A stretch of DNA of 12,928 nucleotides from an uncultured Clostridium sp. (GCF_934754915.1 NZ_CAKVKB010000098.1:1-12928), one strand, 5' to 3'; shown: positions 6,492 to 12,928, numbered from the stretch's first letter. Program-made: numbers and translations. Notes: a model not told the origin generated them from the letters alone.

Positions 6492-6534
6492 AAACTATAA
6501 TATATGAGTAATATTCATATGTTATAGTTTTTTT
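6492..6534 (+). terminator. rho-independent terminator of rpiR1
   Basis: A 16-bp stem (6492-6507 with 6515-6530, one G-U pair) with a seven-base loop ends in a run of seven T (6528-6534). It follows the rpiR1 stop by 15 bases, so the PTS genes downstream need their own promoter. Confidence 0.88.
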
Positions 6535-6641
6535 ATTCATCTTATCTAATTAAATAGACATTTGTATATTTATCAATGATTTACATATTATAGTATTTTT
6601 TATTGATGTAATTGTTATCAAAGCCAGTATTAATAAGTATT

Positions 6642-6665
6642 TAACATATGAAAAACAATATGTTA
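6642..6665. promoter_or_regulatory. inverted repeat upstream of the EIIC gene
   Basis: The arms TAACATAT (6642-6649) and ATATGTTA (6658-6665) are perfect and lie eight bases apart, about 80 bases before the probable -10 element. The right arm leads into the first of three TTACTTT copies. This could be an activator or repressor site for the PTS operon. It differs in sequence from the repeat at rpiR1. Confidence 0.35.
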
Positions 6666-6744
6666 CTTTTTTGTAAAAAAGAACAGTATGCTGAAACCTG
6701 TTACTTTAGGCTATGAAAATGATTACTTTGAATAAATTTTGTTG

Positions 6745-6750
6745 TATAAT
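6745..6750 (+). promoter_or_regulatory. possible -10 element for the PTS genes
   Basis: A perfect TATAAT sits about 100 bases before the EIIC start. The sequence at -35 (ATTACT region, 6722-6728) is a poor match, which fits a promoter that needs an activator. A cre-like sequence (6714-6727, TGAAAATGATTACT) overlaps the -35 zone. Confidence 0.35.
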
Positions 6751-6852
6751 CATGTCATAAGATAAATAAACATTTGTTTTATAAATTTATTTAATAAAGT
6801 ATTTTACAAATTATATTTTAAGGTATTTATAAAAATCAAAGGAGGAATTTAT

Positions 6853-8166
6853 ATGTCATCATTCTTAAACGAAAAATTAGTACCTACTGTTATGAAATTT
6901 GTAAACATGAAAGGCGTTATTGCATTAAAAGATGGTATACTTTATACTTTACCATTAACATTAATCGGTTCGGTATTCTTACTACTAGCTCAGCTTCCAT
7001 ATCAGCCAGCAGCAGATTTCGTTTCATCAAAAGGATGGGATGGACCACTATTACAAACAAATGATTCAACAATGGGAATAATGGCAATGGTCGCTTGTAT
7101 CGGAATAGCATATGTGTATGCTAAAAATGAAGGTCATGAACCTTTATCAGCAGGAGTTATTGCTTTTTCAATATTTATTTTAACTGGAAACCTATACACT
7201 ATTACAGAAGATGGTACAAAAGTATCTGGTGTAATTCCTACAACTTACTTAGGTGGTAAAGGAATGATTACAGCTATAATAATCGGACTTATCGTTGGTG
7301 CTGTATATTCTTGGTTTATGACAAAAGATATAAGAATCAAAATGCCAGATGGTGTTCCTCAAGGTGTTGCTGATTCATTCTCAGCATTAATACCAGCAGC
7401 TGTACTTATTACAAGTGGATGCATAATTTATGCAGGATTTAAAGCTTTTGGAGATACTACTTTTGTTGAAGTTATTTATAAAGTTCTTCAAACTCCATTA
7501 CAAGGTATGACAGATTCAATCGGTGGCGTAATTTTAATGGGATTACTTATTCCTTTCTTCTGGTTCTTTGGTGTTCATGGTGCAACTGTTGTAAGTGGTA
7601 TAATGACTCCAATATTAACTTCAAACACTCTTGAAAACGGTGCAATTGCAACTTCAGGACAAGCACTTACTCTTGAAAATGGTGCACACATAGTAACTCA
7701 ACAGTTCCTAGATCAATTTATGACTGTAACAGGTTCTGGTATGACAATTGGTTTTGTAATTTGTATGTTATTCTTAGCAAAATCAGCTCAATTTAAACAA
7801 TTAGGTAAATTATCAATAGTACCTGCTGTATTTAACATAAATGAACCAGTATTATTTGGTACACCAATAGTAATGAACCCAATAATGGTTGTTCCATTCG
7901 TAGGTATGCCAACTTTATCAGGATTAATATTATACGCTGCAATTTACTTTGGTATTGTTCCACCATTCTCAGGTGTATTAGTACCTTGGACAACTCCTCC
8001 AATAATCTCAGGATTATTAGTAGGTGGTGTTAGAACTGCAATATTACAAGCTGCAATATTAGCATTATCAGTTTTCGTTTACTTACCATTCTTCAAGAAA
8101 TGCGATAATATGAGTTTTGCAACAGAACAAGCAGCTGCAGCTGGTTCAGATTCAGCAGCAATGTAG
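6853..8166 (+). CDS. celB: PTS EIIC component, Lac/Cel family (cellobiose/beta-glucoside permease)
   Basis: This 437-residue integral membrane protein is the sugar-translocating subunit of a lactose/cellobiose-family PTS. It moves a beta-glucoside such as cellobiose across the membrane while EIIB phosphorylates it. Many hydrophobic segments fill the chain. The family start (FLNEKLVPTVMKF, GVIALKDGILYTLPLTLIGS) and the substrate-site motif NINEPVLFGTPIVMNP (from about 328) are present. The length matches the family's 430-450 residues. AAAGGAGGAA (6838-6847) precedes the ATG by five bases. It heads an EIIC-EIIA-EIIB series with long gaps instead of the usual tight packing. The actual sugar cannot be read from the sequence; cellobiose or a related beta-glucoside is favoured by the neighbouring GH4 gene. 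Confidence 0.94.
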   Translation: MSSFLNEKLVPTVMKFVNMKGVIALKDGILYTLPLTLIGSVFLLLAQLPYQPAADFVSSKGWDGPLLQTNDSTMGIMAMVACIGIAYVYAKNEGHEPLSAGVIAFSIFILTGNLYTITEDGTKVSGVIPTTYLGGKGMITAIIIGLIVGAVYSWFMTKDIRIKMPDGVPQGVADSFSALIPAAVLITSGCIIYAGFKAFGDTTFVEVIYKVLQTPLQGMTDSIGGVILMGLLIPFFWFFGVHGATVVSGIMTPILTSNTLENGAIATSGQALTLENGAHIVTQQFLDQFMTVTGSGMTIGFVICMLFLAKSAQFKQLGKLSIVPAVFNINEPVLFGTPIVMNPIMVVPFVGMPTLSGLILYAAIYFGIVPPFSGVLVPWTTPPIISGLLVGGVRTAILQAAILALSVFVYLPFFKKCDNMSFATEQAAAAGSDSAAM

Positions 8167-8200
8167 AATTTGAAAAATAATTTTTAGCAAGATAATAGTT

Positions 8201-8233
8201 TAGAGAATTGGACTTTAAAAATCCAATTCTCTA
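8201..8233 (+). other. 12-bp hairpin without T tract between the EIIC and EIIA genes
   Basis: TAGAGAATTGGA (8201-8212) pairs perfectly with TCCAATTCTCTA (8222-8233) around a nine-base loop. No run of T follows on either strand, so it is a poor terminator. It is better explained as an RNA-stabilising or processing hairpin at the 3' end of the EIIC message, which could give different levels of EIIC and the soluble EIIA/EIIB proteins. Confidence 0.7.
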
Positions 8234-8286
8234 TGAAAAAATTAAATAAAAAATAAGCACAGATAATAATGGAGGATTTAATTTAG

Positions 8287-8607
8287 ATGGAACAATTAGA
8301 AATGCAGATAATGAACATAATAATAAATGCTGGTGACTGCAAAAATCATGCATATATGGCATTAAGCAAAGTAAATGAAGGAAAATATGATGAAGCTGAT
8401 AAAGAAATGGAATTGGCAAATGAAGCGTTAGCTAAAGCTCATGATTCTCAGACAGAAATGCTTCAAAAGGAAGCAGCTGGAGAGAAAGTGGATTTCTCAA
8501 TTTTATTTGTTCACGCACAAGATCATTTGATGACTGCAATTTCTGAAAAGAATTTAATTGAACAAATTATAGATTTAAGAAAAGTCGTAAATACATTAAT
8601 AAAATAA
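8287..8607 (+). CDS. celC: PTS EIIA component, Lac/Cel family
   Basis: This 106-residue cytoplasmic phosphocarrier takes phosphate from HPr and hands it to EIIB. The whole chain is helical, as expected for the trimeric three-helix-bundle EIIA of this family. The motif VHAQDHLMTA contains the active-site His (His76), with Asp79 in the place of the residue that binds the trimer-centre metal ion. The N-terminal IINAGDCKNHAYMAL segment is also typical. The length matches (about 100-115). GGAGG at 8271-8275 is 11 bases before the ATG, slightly long but usable. The symbol follows the older E. coli cel naming. It lies 120 bases after EIIC and 255 bases before EIIB on the same strand. Confidence 0.93.
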   Translation: MEQLEMQIMNIIINAGDCKNHAYMALSKVNEGKYDEADKEMELANEALAKAHDSQTEMLQKEAAGEKVDFSILFVHAQDHLMTAISEKNLIEQIIDLRKVVNTLIK

Positions 8608-8652
8608 TTTGATGTAATAAAATTAGTTAAAAATATAAATAATATACATGAA

Positions 8653-8678
8653 AATTGTCAATTATATATTGTCAATTG
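8653..8678. repeat. dispersed repeat relic, copy 2
   Basis: Two direct copies of ATTGTCAATT (8654-8663 and 8668-8677) lie 14 bases apart in the EIIA-EIIB gap. The same core occurs in the relics near 459 and 9294, but the hairpin part is not recognisable here. It may be a more decayed copy of the same element or a chance AT-rich match. Confidence 0.35.
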
Positions 8679-8717
8679 AAACTGCTCATTATATAACTAA
8701 TTATAAATTTATATATT

Positions 8718-8777
8718 TTAATTATGGTGGTGATTATTTAGTAAAATTATAAGTAAGCCCATAAACAATCCGTACAT
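8718..8777 (-). CDS. possible 19-residue hydrophobic peptide, unproven
   Basis: The minus strand has ATG (8777-8775) followed by 18 codons and TAA, giving MYGLFMGLLIILLNNHHHN: a short hydrophobic stretch with a polar, His-rich end. GGTGAT four bases before the ATG could pair with the 16S 3' end, and a TATAAT lies upstream at 8822-8817. Size and composition recall type I toxin-like membrane peptides, but a frame this short often arises by chance, and its codons coincide with an inverted repeat. No antisense RNA promoter was demonstrated. Confidence 0.15.
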   Translation of the reverse strand: MYGLFMGLLIILLNNHHHN

Positions 8778-8793
8778 TAAAATCACCACTATA
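8723..8793. repeat. 13-bp-arm imperfect inverted repeat between EIIA and EIIB genes
   Basis: Bases 8723-8735 (TATGGTGGTGATT) pair with 8781-8793 (AATCACCACTATA) with a single G-U pair. They close a 45-base loop that contains CCC and CCG in otherwise AT-only DNA. No T tract follows. It is not explained by the PTS genes and could be an RNA structure in the message, a protein-binding site or the ends of a tiny insertion. Confidence 0.5.
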
Positions 8794-8862
8794 TTAAGAT
8801 ATTTAATTTAAATTTGATTATAAAGAATGTAATTAAGATTTATTTATTGGAGGTAAAAAATC

Positions 8863-9171
8863 ATGGTTAGAATAAAATTATTTTGTGCAGCTGGAATGTC
8901 AACAAGCGTATTAGTAAATAAAATGAAAGATGCAGCTAAAGCAAAAAATATAGATGTAGAAATCAATGCATATCCAGAAAGTCAAATGGATAAACATTTA
9001 GATAGCATGGATGTAGCATTACTTGGACCACAAGTAGGTTACACATTACCAAAAGCTAAAAAATTATGCGATCCAAAGGGAATTCCATTAGATGTAATAC
9101 CAATGATTGATTATGGTATGATGAATGGAGAAAAAGTTTTAGATTTTGCATTAAAGTTAGCAGATAAGTAA
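8863..9171 (+). CDS. celA: PTS EIIB component, Lac/Cel family
   Basis: This 102-residue cytoplasmic protein receives phosphate from EIIA on a cysteine and transfers it to the sugar as EIIC imports it. The phosphorylation loop is near the start: LFCAAGMSTSVLV, with Cys8 as the active residue. The chain has the alternating strand-helix order of the EIIB-cellobiose fold, ending near PLDVIPMIDYGMMNG. The length matches the family (about 100-105). GGAGG at 8849-8853, nine bases before the ATG, sets the start. The symbol follows the older E. coli cel naming. It is the last plus-strand gene of the cluster and faces rpiR2 across a strong hairpin. Confidence 0.94.
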   Translation: MVRIKLFCAAGMSTSVLVNKMKDAAKAKNIDVEINAYPESQMDKHLDSMDVALLGPQVGYTLPKAKKLCDPKGIPLDVIPMIDYGMMNGEKVLDFALKLADK

Positions 9172-9266
9172 TATATAGATTATAAGATTAAAATTTATAT
9201 GATATATGTGAAACACAAAATTTGAAATATACAAAGATAATTGAAATATATAAAATAATAATCAAA

Positions 9267-9324
9267 GAAATCTTGAAAAGATTTCATCTTTACATTGTCA
9301 ATTGTCCATTGTACATTGGCAATT
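9267..9324 (+). repeat. dispersed repeat relic, copy 3
   Basis: A hairpin of GAAATCTT (9267-9274) and AAGATTTC (9278-9285) with a three-base loop is followed by a series of near-repeats: CATTGTCAATTG, TCCATTGT, ACATTGGCAATT. The order and most bases match the minus strand of copy 1 at 459-500. It lies in the gap between the EIIB gene and the convergent rpiR2 gene and is not coding. Confidence 0.55.
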
Positions 9325-9371
9325 ATATAAAAAGTTTGCCCTATAATAAAATTAATTTATTTAATAATATG

Positions 9372-9413
9372 AAATACAAGGCAGCAGAGAGTTATCTCTG
9401 CTGCCTTGTATTT
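9372..9413. terminator. bidirectional terminator between the EIIB gene and rpiR2
   Basis: A perfect 19-bp stem (9372-9390 with 9395-9413), GC-rich in the middle, closes a four-base loop and has AAA/TTT ends. The T run is short (three), but the stem is the strongest in the window and lies exactly between convergent genes, so it should serve both. Confidence 0.85.
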
Positions 9414-9425
9414 ATGATAAATTTT

Positions 9426-10160
9426 CTAGTTAGATTCATACATGTTATGAAGCGTTCTTGCAATTGTTTCTATTATATATAAAACAGGAACCTGAGTTGT
9501 TATATCAGATTTTCCTAGTTTTTCTTGAGTTATATAATAAGAAATGTTTAGGTCAGAAATTTTTGAAATTGTACAGTTTTCACTATTTGTAATGCTTACA
9601 ATTGGACAATTTTCTCTTTTGAAGTTATTTACTAAATCAATAATTGCCTTTGTTTCGCCAGAGACTGATAAAATTATAATAGTACAATTTTCATAAGTCT
9701 TATAATTGGCAGGAAAATAGGGATCATCTATATATGTAGCAAATTTGCCTATAGTTGAAAAATATCTTGCAGCATATTTGCACAAAATTCCTGATGTGCC
9801 TGAACCTAAAAAGACAAGATTAGGTGAATTGTAAATCATATCACATACAGCTTCGATTTTTTCATCAAGTTCATCAGTATTAAGTTTTTTAAAGAAATCA
9901 ATAATTACAGATTGATCATTTTTTATATTTTTTTCATTGACATTGTTTTCAAGATATATTTTCAATTTTACTTTAAATTCTGAATAACCATTACAGTCAA
10001 ATTTTTTACAGAATCTTAAAATTGTTGTAGTTGATACATGAGCTTCATCTGCAAGTTCTCGTATTCTCATATATATTACTTTTTCAGTATTTTTCATTAT
10101 ATAACGGTAAAGCATAAGCTCTAATTCATTTAAATTTTTAATAATTTCACTATTGAACAT
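9426..10160 (-). CDS. RpiR/MurR-family transcription regulator 2 (HTH + SIS)
   Basis: This 244-residue paralog of the regulator at 5739-6476 has the same layout. An N-terminal helix-turn-helix (about 1-77) has AHVSTTTILRFCKKFDC, and a SIS domain carries LVFLGSGTSGIL and LSVSGET. The near-identical recognition helix (HVSTTT-LRFC-K-DC in both) suggests that the two proteins may bind the same operator, while differences in the SIS domain may give different ligands. GAGAGG at 10172-10167 lies six bases before the ATG. It begins 52 bases after the PRD activator gene on the same strand with no terminator between, so the two probably form an operon. A weak TATACT promoter could also exist in that gap. 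It is probably a repressor or activator of the PTS genes, responding to a sugar phosphate. Confidence 0.92.
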   Translation of the reverse strand: MFNSEIIKNLNELELMLYRYIMKNTEKVIYMRIRELADEAHVSTTTILRFCKKFDCNGYSEFKVKLKIYLENNVNEKNIKNDQSVIIDFFKKLNTDELDEKIEAVCDMIYNSPNLVFLGSGTSGILCKYAARYFSTIGKFATYIDDPYFPANYKTYENCTIIILSVSGETKAIIDLVNNFKRENCPIVSITNSENCTISKISDLNISYYITQEKLGKSDITTQVPVLYIIETIARTLHNMYESN

Positions 10161-10212
10161 AAAAAACCTCTCTTAGACCAAAAGTATAAAAATTCCACAA
10201 TTAATTATATCA

Positions 10213-12900
10213 TTAAGATTGATTAGTGTCTTTATTTGGAGTTAAGTGTTTCACAATATAACAGATTTCATCATCTGAGAAATTGTTTATATTATACTTT
10301 CTTTTTAATGGATTAAGGCTCTCTTTTATTACATTGTATAGAGAAAAATTGTCAGTTATAAATTTACTTTTATTTGGAAATAAAATAGTCTGCTGATTAT
10401 TTTTAAGTCTTCCAATTAAAAAGGATAAATGTAAAGTAAGTCCAATTAAGTTATCTGCATCAAATTTTACATTAATTCTTTTTTGAAGTTCTTTCAATAC
10501 TGACTGAATATCATTAGTCAATTCGAGACCAGCTATATTAGGAATATTTTCATTTAAAACATTAGGAATATTAAGTAAAGTTGTCTTTTCATCTATAAGA
10601 CTTTGCATTTGATTTAATACAGATCCATTCAATGTATCATACATTGAAAACTGTTTTATGTTTAATGATTCAATATAGAAAGATGATACTACAAATAAAA
10701 CTTGATTTTTTGATTCAAAGTTTAGAATCATCTCTTTGAAGCTTTCGTTGTCTGCACAGCTTAAGCAGACTATTTCAAATAATTCAGAATCAAATTTAAG
10801 ATGTACAGATAGAAAGTCTTTTATTGCACTGGAACCGCCTTCTCCAGTCATACATGCAGTTATTATGAGAGTTTTATTTGTACTTATGGTTTTATTGTTC
10901 AGATTTTTATGAACCTGCATGTAAGAATTTATCATTATAACGTCATTATAGATTTCATTTAAAGACAATCCTAACAATGCTTTTCTCGCTGCTTCTAATA
11001 CATGAAGTGTTGATACAAGAGAAATAACTTGGAGTTTAACATTTAATTCGGTTCTGACAGTATCAGCAAATGCAAGAAGTGATCCCATATCAACTAATAA
11101 AAGATATCCTGAATTTGATGGATTTTCTTTTATAGTGAGTTTTAAATGTTCCAAAACCTTTGATGGTGGTACATCAATTGGTGCATTTATTGGAATTACA
11201 TAATCTTCACCTAAAAGTTTATTTGCAACATCACTCATTGAAGAAGCTGTTGATTCTCCATGAGCAATCAATATGACTTTTACTTTATCTTTTGGTTTAT
11301 TCTTTAGAGTAGTATCAGGAATAAGGAATAATGTTATATACCCAGCTTCATCTACAGGAATTGAGGTATACAGATATTCTGATAATATATCTTTTACATC
11401 TAAAGCAATAGAAAACTCATTTGGATAGAGATGTTTTATTTTTTCAAGATTAGGATTTTTAATAATCTTTTTACTGTGAATTCTATCAATAAGAGTGTTA
11501 ATGTGAAGAGCAAAGGCAGTATATAAATTACTGTCAAAACGTATAGGAAGTCTTTCACTTATATAGTTAACAATTTTATCAAAACATTCAAGAACATCTG
11601 GATCAATTATTGATAAAAGATTTTTTTTATTAAATTCTTTTGATACGGTAGTAAAATTGTTTTTGAAATGCTTGGCAATATCTTTTTCTAATATATTTTC
11701 AATATCTACATCGGAAATTTCTAATGATTTTAGTGTTTTAAGTTTGTTTTCTATAAAATCATAAATACTATTATCATTACTTTCAAACATATCAATAGAA
11801 TCATTACTTGATCCGCTGAATCTGAAGAATTCAATTTCATCACTCATAAGATTGTTCCATAAGACTCTATGTTCCTTCTCTTTGTAGAGACCTTCTTTAA
11901 TATAAGGAGGAAGACTCCCGCTGTGAATTCTCACATCTACTCTTACATTAGTAAGAAATTCAGAATATGCTTTAGCGCAGAGCATTTGGACATCGCTTTT
12001 CAACTGACCTATATTATTGGGACAGTCATAAGAAATCAATGCACGAAGAGAATTTAAAGAAACATATATATCTTTATTAATTCTTATACTTTCATGTTTG
12101 AAAAAACTTTTTATAAGGTAAAGTCTTTCTTCAAGAGTTCTTTCTTTTAAAGAAGGAATGTTTATTACTATAGGAATTCTTCTTCTAAAAGTATTAAGAA
12201 GTGCTGAATCTGGATTCTCTGTAGTTGCAGATATTATGAGAACATCAGATTTTCTTAATTCAGAATCACCAACTCGCCTGAATGTTCCAGTATCAAGAAA
12301 GACAAAAAGGGCTTCCTGTCCTTCTGGCGGAAGTCTATGAACTTCATCTAAAAACAGTATTCCACCATTAGCTTGTTCGATTAAACCGGTTTTATCGGAT
12401 TCTGCACCTGTATAGGTACCCTTTTTCACACCGAATAATTGAGAAGTTAAAAGCTGTGGATTATTACTATAGTCAGCACAGTTAAAAACTATAAAAGGAG
12501 AATCTTCTGATTTTACATTCATAGTCAATGCGTAGTTATGCATTAATGATGCAAACATGGATTTACCAACACCAGTACTTCCAAGTATAAGGCAGTTCAT
12601 ACCTTTTGGTGGATATAAAATAGCAGCTTTAGCCTGTTCTATAGAACCTTTTAATGAAATATTATTTTGTGCTAATAAATCGAGCTGAGATTTTGAGGAT
12701 TCGGTTTTGGTATCAGGCAGAAAGAATAGTACTGGTCTTCCTGTTGTTTTGGATAGTTTTCCTTCTTTACACAAATCATTAAGTTCATGACTTAAATTGG
12801 CTCTAGACATATTTACTAATGAAGCTAGTGTTTTTGTATCTATTCCTTCAGTGCAATTTAATTCTTTAAGCTTCTGAAGAATTAATTCTTTTTTGGTCAT
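10213..12900 (-). CDS. LevR/CelR-type sigma-54-dependent PRD transcription activator
   Basis: This 895-residue activator opens sigma-54 promoters and is tuned by PTS phosphorylation. Domains in order: an N-terminal winged helix (about 1-62); an AAA+ domain (about 80-320) with Walker A GSTGVGKS (107-114), the sigma-54 contact loop GTYTGA (161-166, Tyr in place of the usual Phe) and Walker B GGILFLDE; PRD1 (about 435-528) with His466; a mannose-type EIIA-like domain (from 541) with His547 in IAHGES; an EIIB-like segment with Cys683 in TACMTGEGGS; and PRD2 (about 790-890) with His824 and His885. At the second PRD1 site, where a His is usual, there is Phe525 (GYITLFL). GGGGGAGG (12915-12908) gives a strong start. 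In C. acetobutylicum a protein of this class, CelR, works with sigma-54 on the cellobiose PTS. Here no -24/-12 promoter was found locally. Confidence 0.93.
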   Translation of the reverse strand: MTKKELILQKLKELNCTEGIDTKTLASLVNMSRANLSHELNDLCKEGKLSKTTGRPVLFFLPDTKTESSKSQLDLLAQNNISLKGSIEQAKAAILYPPKGMNCLILGSTGVGKSMFASLMHNYALTMNVKSEDSPFIVFNCADYSNNPQLLTSQLFGVKKGTYTGAESDKTGLIEQANGGILFLDEVHRLPPEGQEALFVFLDTGTFRRVGDSELRKSDVLIISATTENPDSALLNTFRRRIPIVINIPSLKERTLEERLYLIKSFFKHESIRINKDIYVSLNSLRALISYDCPNNIGQLKSDVQMLCAKAYSEFLTNVRVDVRIHSGSLPPYIKEGLYKEKEHRVLWNNLMSDEIEFFRFSGSSNDSIDMFESNDNSIYDFIENKLKTLKSLEISDVDIENILEKDIAKHFKNNFTTVSKEFNKKNLLSIIDPDVLECFDKIVNYISERLPIRFDSNLYTAFALHINTLIDRIHSKKIIKNPNLEKIKHLYPNEFSIALDVKDILSEYLYTSIPVDEAGYITLFLIPDTTLKNKPKDKVKVILIAHGESTASSMSDVANKLLGEDYVIPINAPIDVPPSKVLEHLKLTIKENPSNSGYLLLVDMGSLLAFADTVRTELNVKLQVISLVSTLHVLEAARKALLGLSLNEIYNDVIMINSYMQVHKNLNNKTISTNKTLIITACMTGEGGSSAIKDFLSVHLKFDSELFEIVCLSCADNESFKEMILNFESKNQVLFVVSSFYIESLNIKQFSMYDTLNGSVLNQMQSLIDEKTTLLNIPNVLNENIPNIAGLELTNDIQSVLKELQKRINVKFDADNLIGLTLHLSFLIGRLKNNQQTILFPNKSKFITDNFSLYNVIKESLNPLKRKYNINNFSDDEICYIVKHLTPNKDTNQS

Positions 12901-12928
12901 TTTTTATCCTCCCCCTTATTATACAATG

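Larger units (their letters stand above)
6477..6852. other. intergenic stretch between rpiR1 and the EIIC gene
   Basis: No gene is seen. It holds the rpiR1 terminator, an 8-base-arm inverted repeat (6642-6665), three copies of TTACTTT (6663, 6701 and 6723), a cre-like sequence (6714-6727) and a TATAAT (6745-6750) that is the best promoter candidate for the PTS genes. No -24/-12 (sigma-54) promoter pattern was found. Confidence 0.6.

Noticed and set aside
8755..8775. GGATTGTT on the minus strand, like the start of a LicT/SacY RAT antiterminator
   Set aside because: Only the first eight bases fit. The GCAGGCAAAACC part and the expected hairpin are absent.
9222..9482. 86-codon plus-strand open frame after the EIIB gene
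   Set aside because: It crosses the repeat relic, the 19-bp terminator stem and the end of rpiR2. It has no ribosome binding site and low-complexity composition.
11869..12340. Two short plus-strand open frames opposite the PRD activator gene
   Set aside because: They are antisense shadows of the well-supported AAA+ domain coding sequence.
12918..12923. TATAAT on the minus strand upstream of the PRD activator gene
   Set aside because: A start of transcription from it would fall within the ribosome binding site at 12908-12915, so it is probably not the promoter. The real one is likely beyond the window edge.
1..12928. CRISPR array, tRNA, rRNA or intact insertion sequence
   Set aside because: No spaced direct repeats of 25-40 bases, cloverleaf genes, rRNA motifs or transposase with terminal repeats were seen on either strand.

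Overview
The window looks like chromosome from a low-GC clostridium (Clostridium sensu stricto, of the C. beijerinckii/C. butyricum type). The evidence is very AT-rich intergenic DNA, strong AAAGGAGG-type ribosome binding sites, two Hsp18-like small heat-shock proteins with the MFGxxPFKTN start, a CtsR-type operator, and a clostridial-style Lac/Cel-family PTS cluster with PRD and RpiR regulators. The species cannot be fixed from the sequence alone. No tRNA, rRNA, CRISPR array, intact insertion sequence or phage gene was seen.

Layout. 1-932: a small four-helix membrane protein (possibly the Lin0368 family), a dispersed-repeat relic, then a composite relic in which the first 40 codons of a GntR-type regulator run straight into the C-terminal (DUF4351-like) end of an Rpn-type nuclease/transposase. 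933-2557: a heat-shock unit. A near-consensus sigma-A promoter carries a CtsR box over its -35 hexamer, followed by two tandem Hsp20 genes and a long terminator. 2558-4513: one methyl-accepting chemotaxis protein with its own promoter and a strong terminator. 4538-12900: a beta-glucoside (cellobiose-like) PTS region.

In the PTS region, a GH4 6-phospho-beta-glucosidase gene on the minus strand is broken by an internal, frame-shifting deletion of roughly 105 codons. It is divergent from an RpiR-family regulator (rpiR1) whose extended -10 promoter sits inside a 9-bp-arm inverted repeat. The EIIC, EIIA and EIIB genes follow on the plus strand with unusually long gaps that hold hairpins and repeat relics. 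Converging on them from the right are a second RpiR regulator, a close paralog of the first, and an 895-aa LevR/CelR-type sigma-54-dependent PRD activator.

How the genes work together (inference from family knowledge). EIIB and EIIA pass phosphate from HPr to a beta-glucoside imported by EIIC. The GH4 enzyme would split the sugar phosphate, but here it should be non-functional. The RpiR proteins probably sense a sugar phosphate through their SIS domains, and the PRD activator reads PTS phosphorylation. No -24/-12 promoter was found in front of any gene in the window, so the activator's target probably lies outside it. I see no clearly new system. The points most worth checking are the GH4 deletion, the GntR/DUF4351 chimera, the dual RpiR control with an operator-like repeat, the dispersed repeat family, and the structured EIIA-EIIB spacer.
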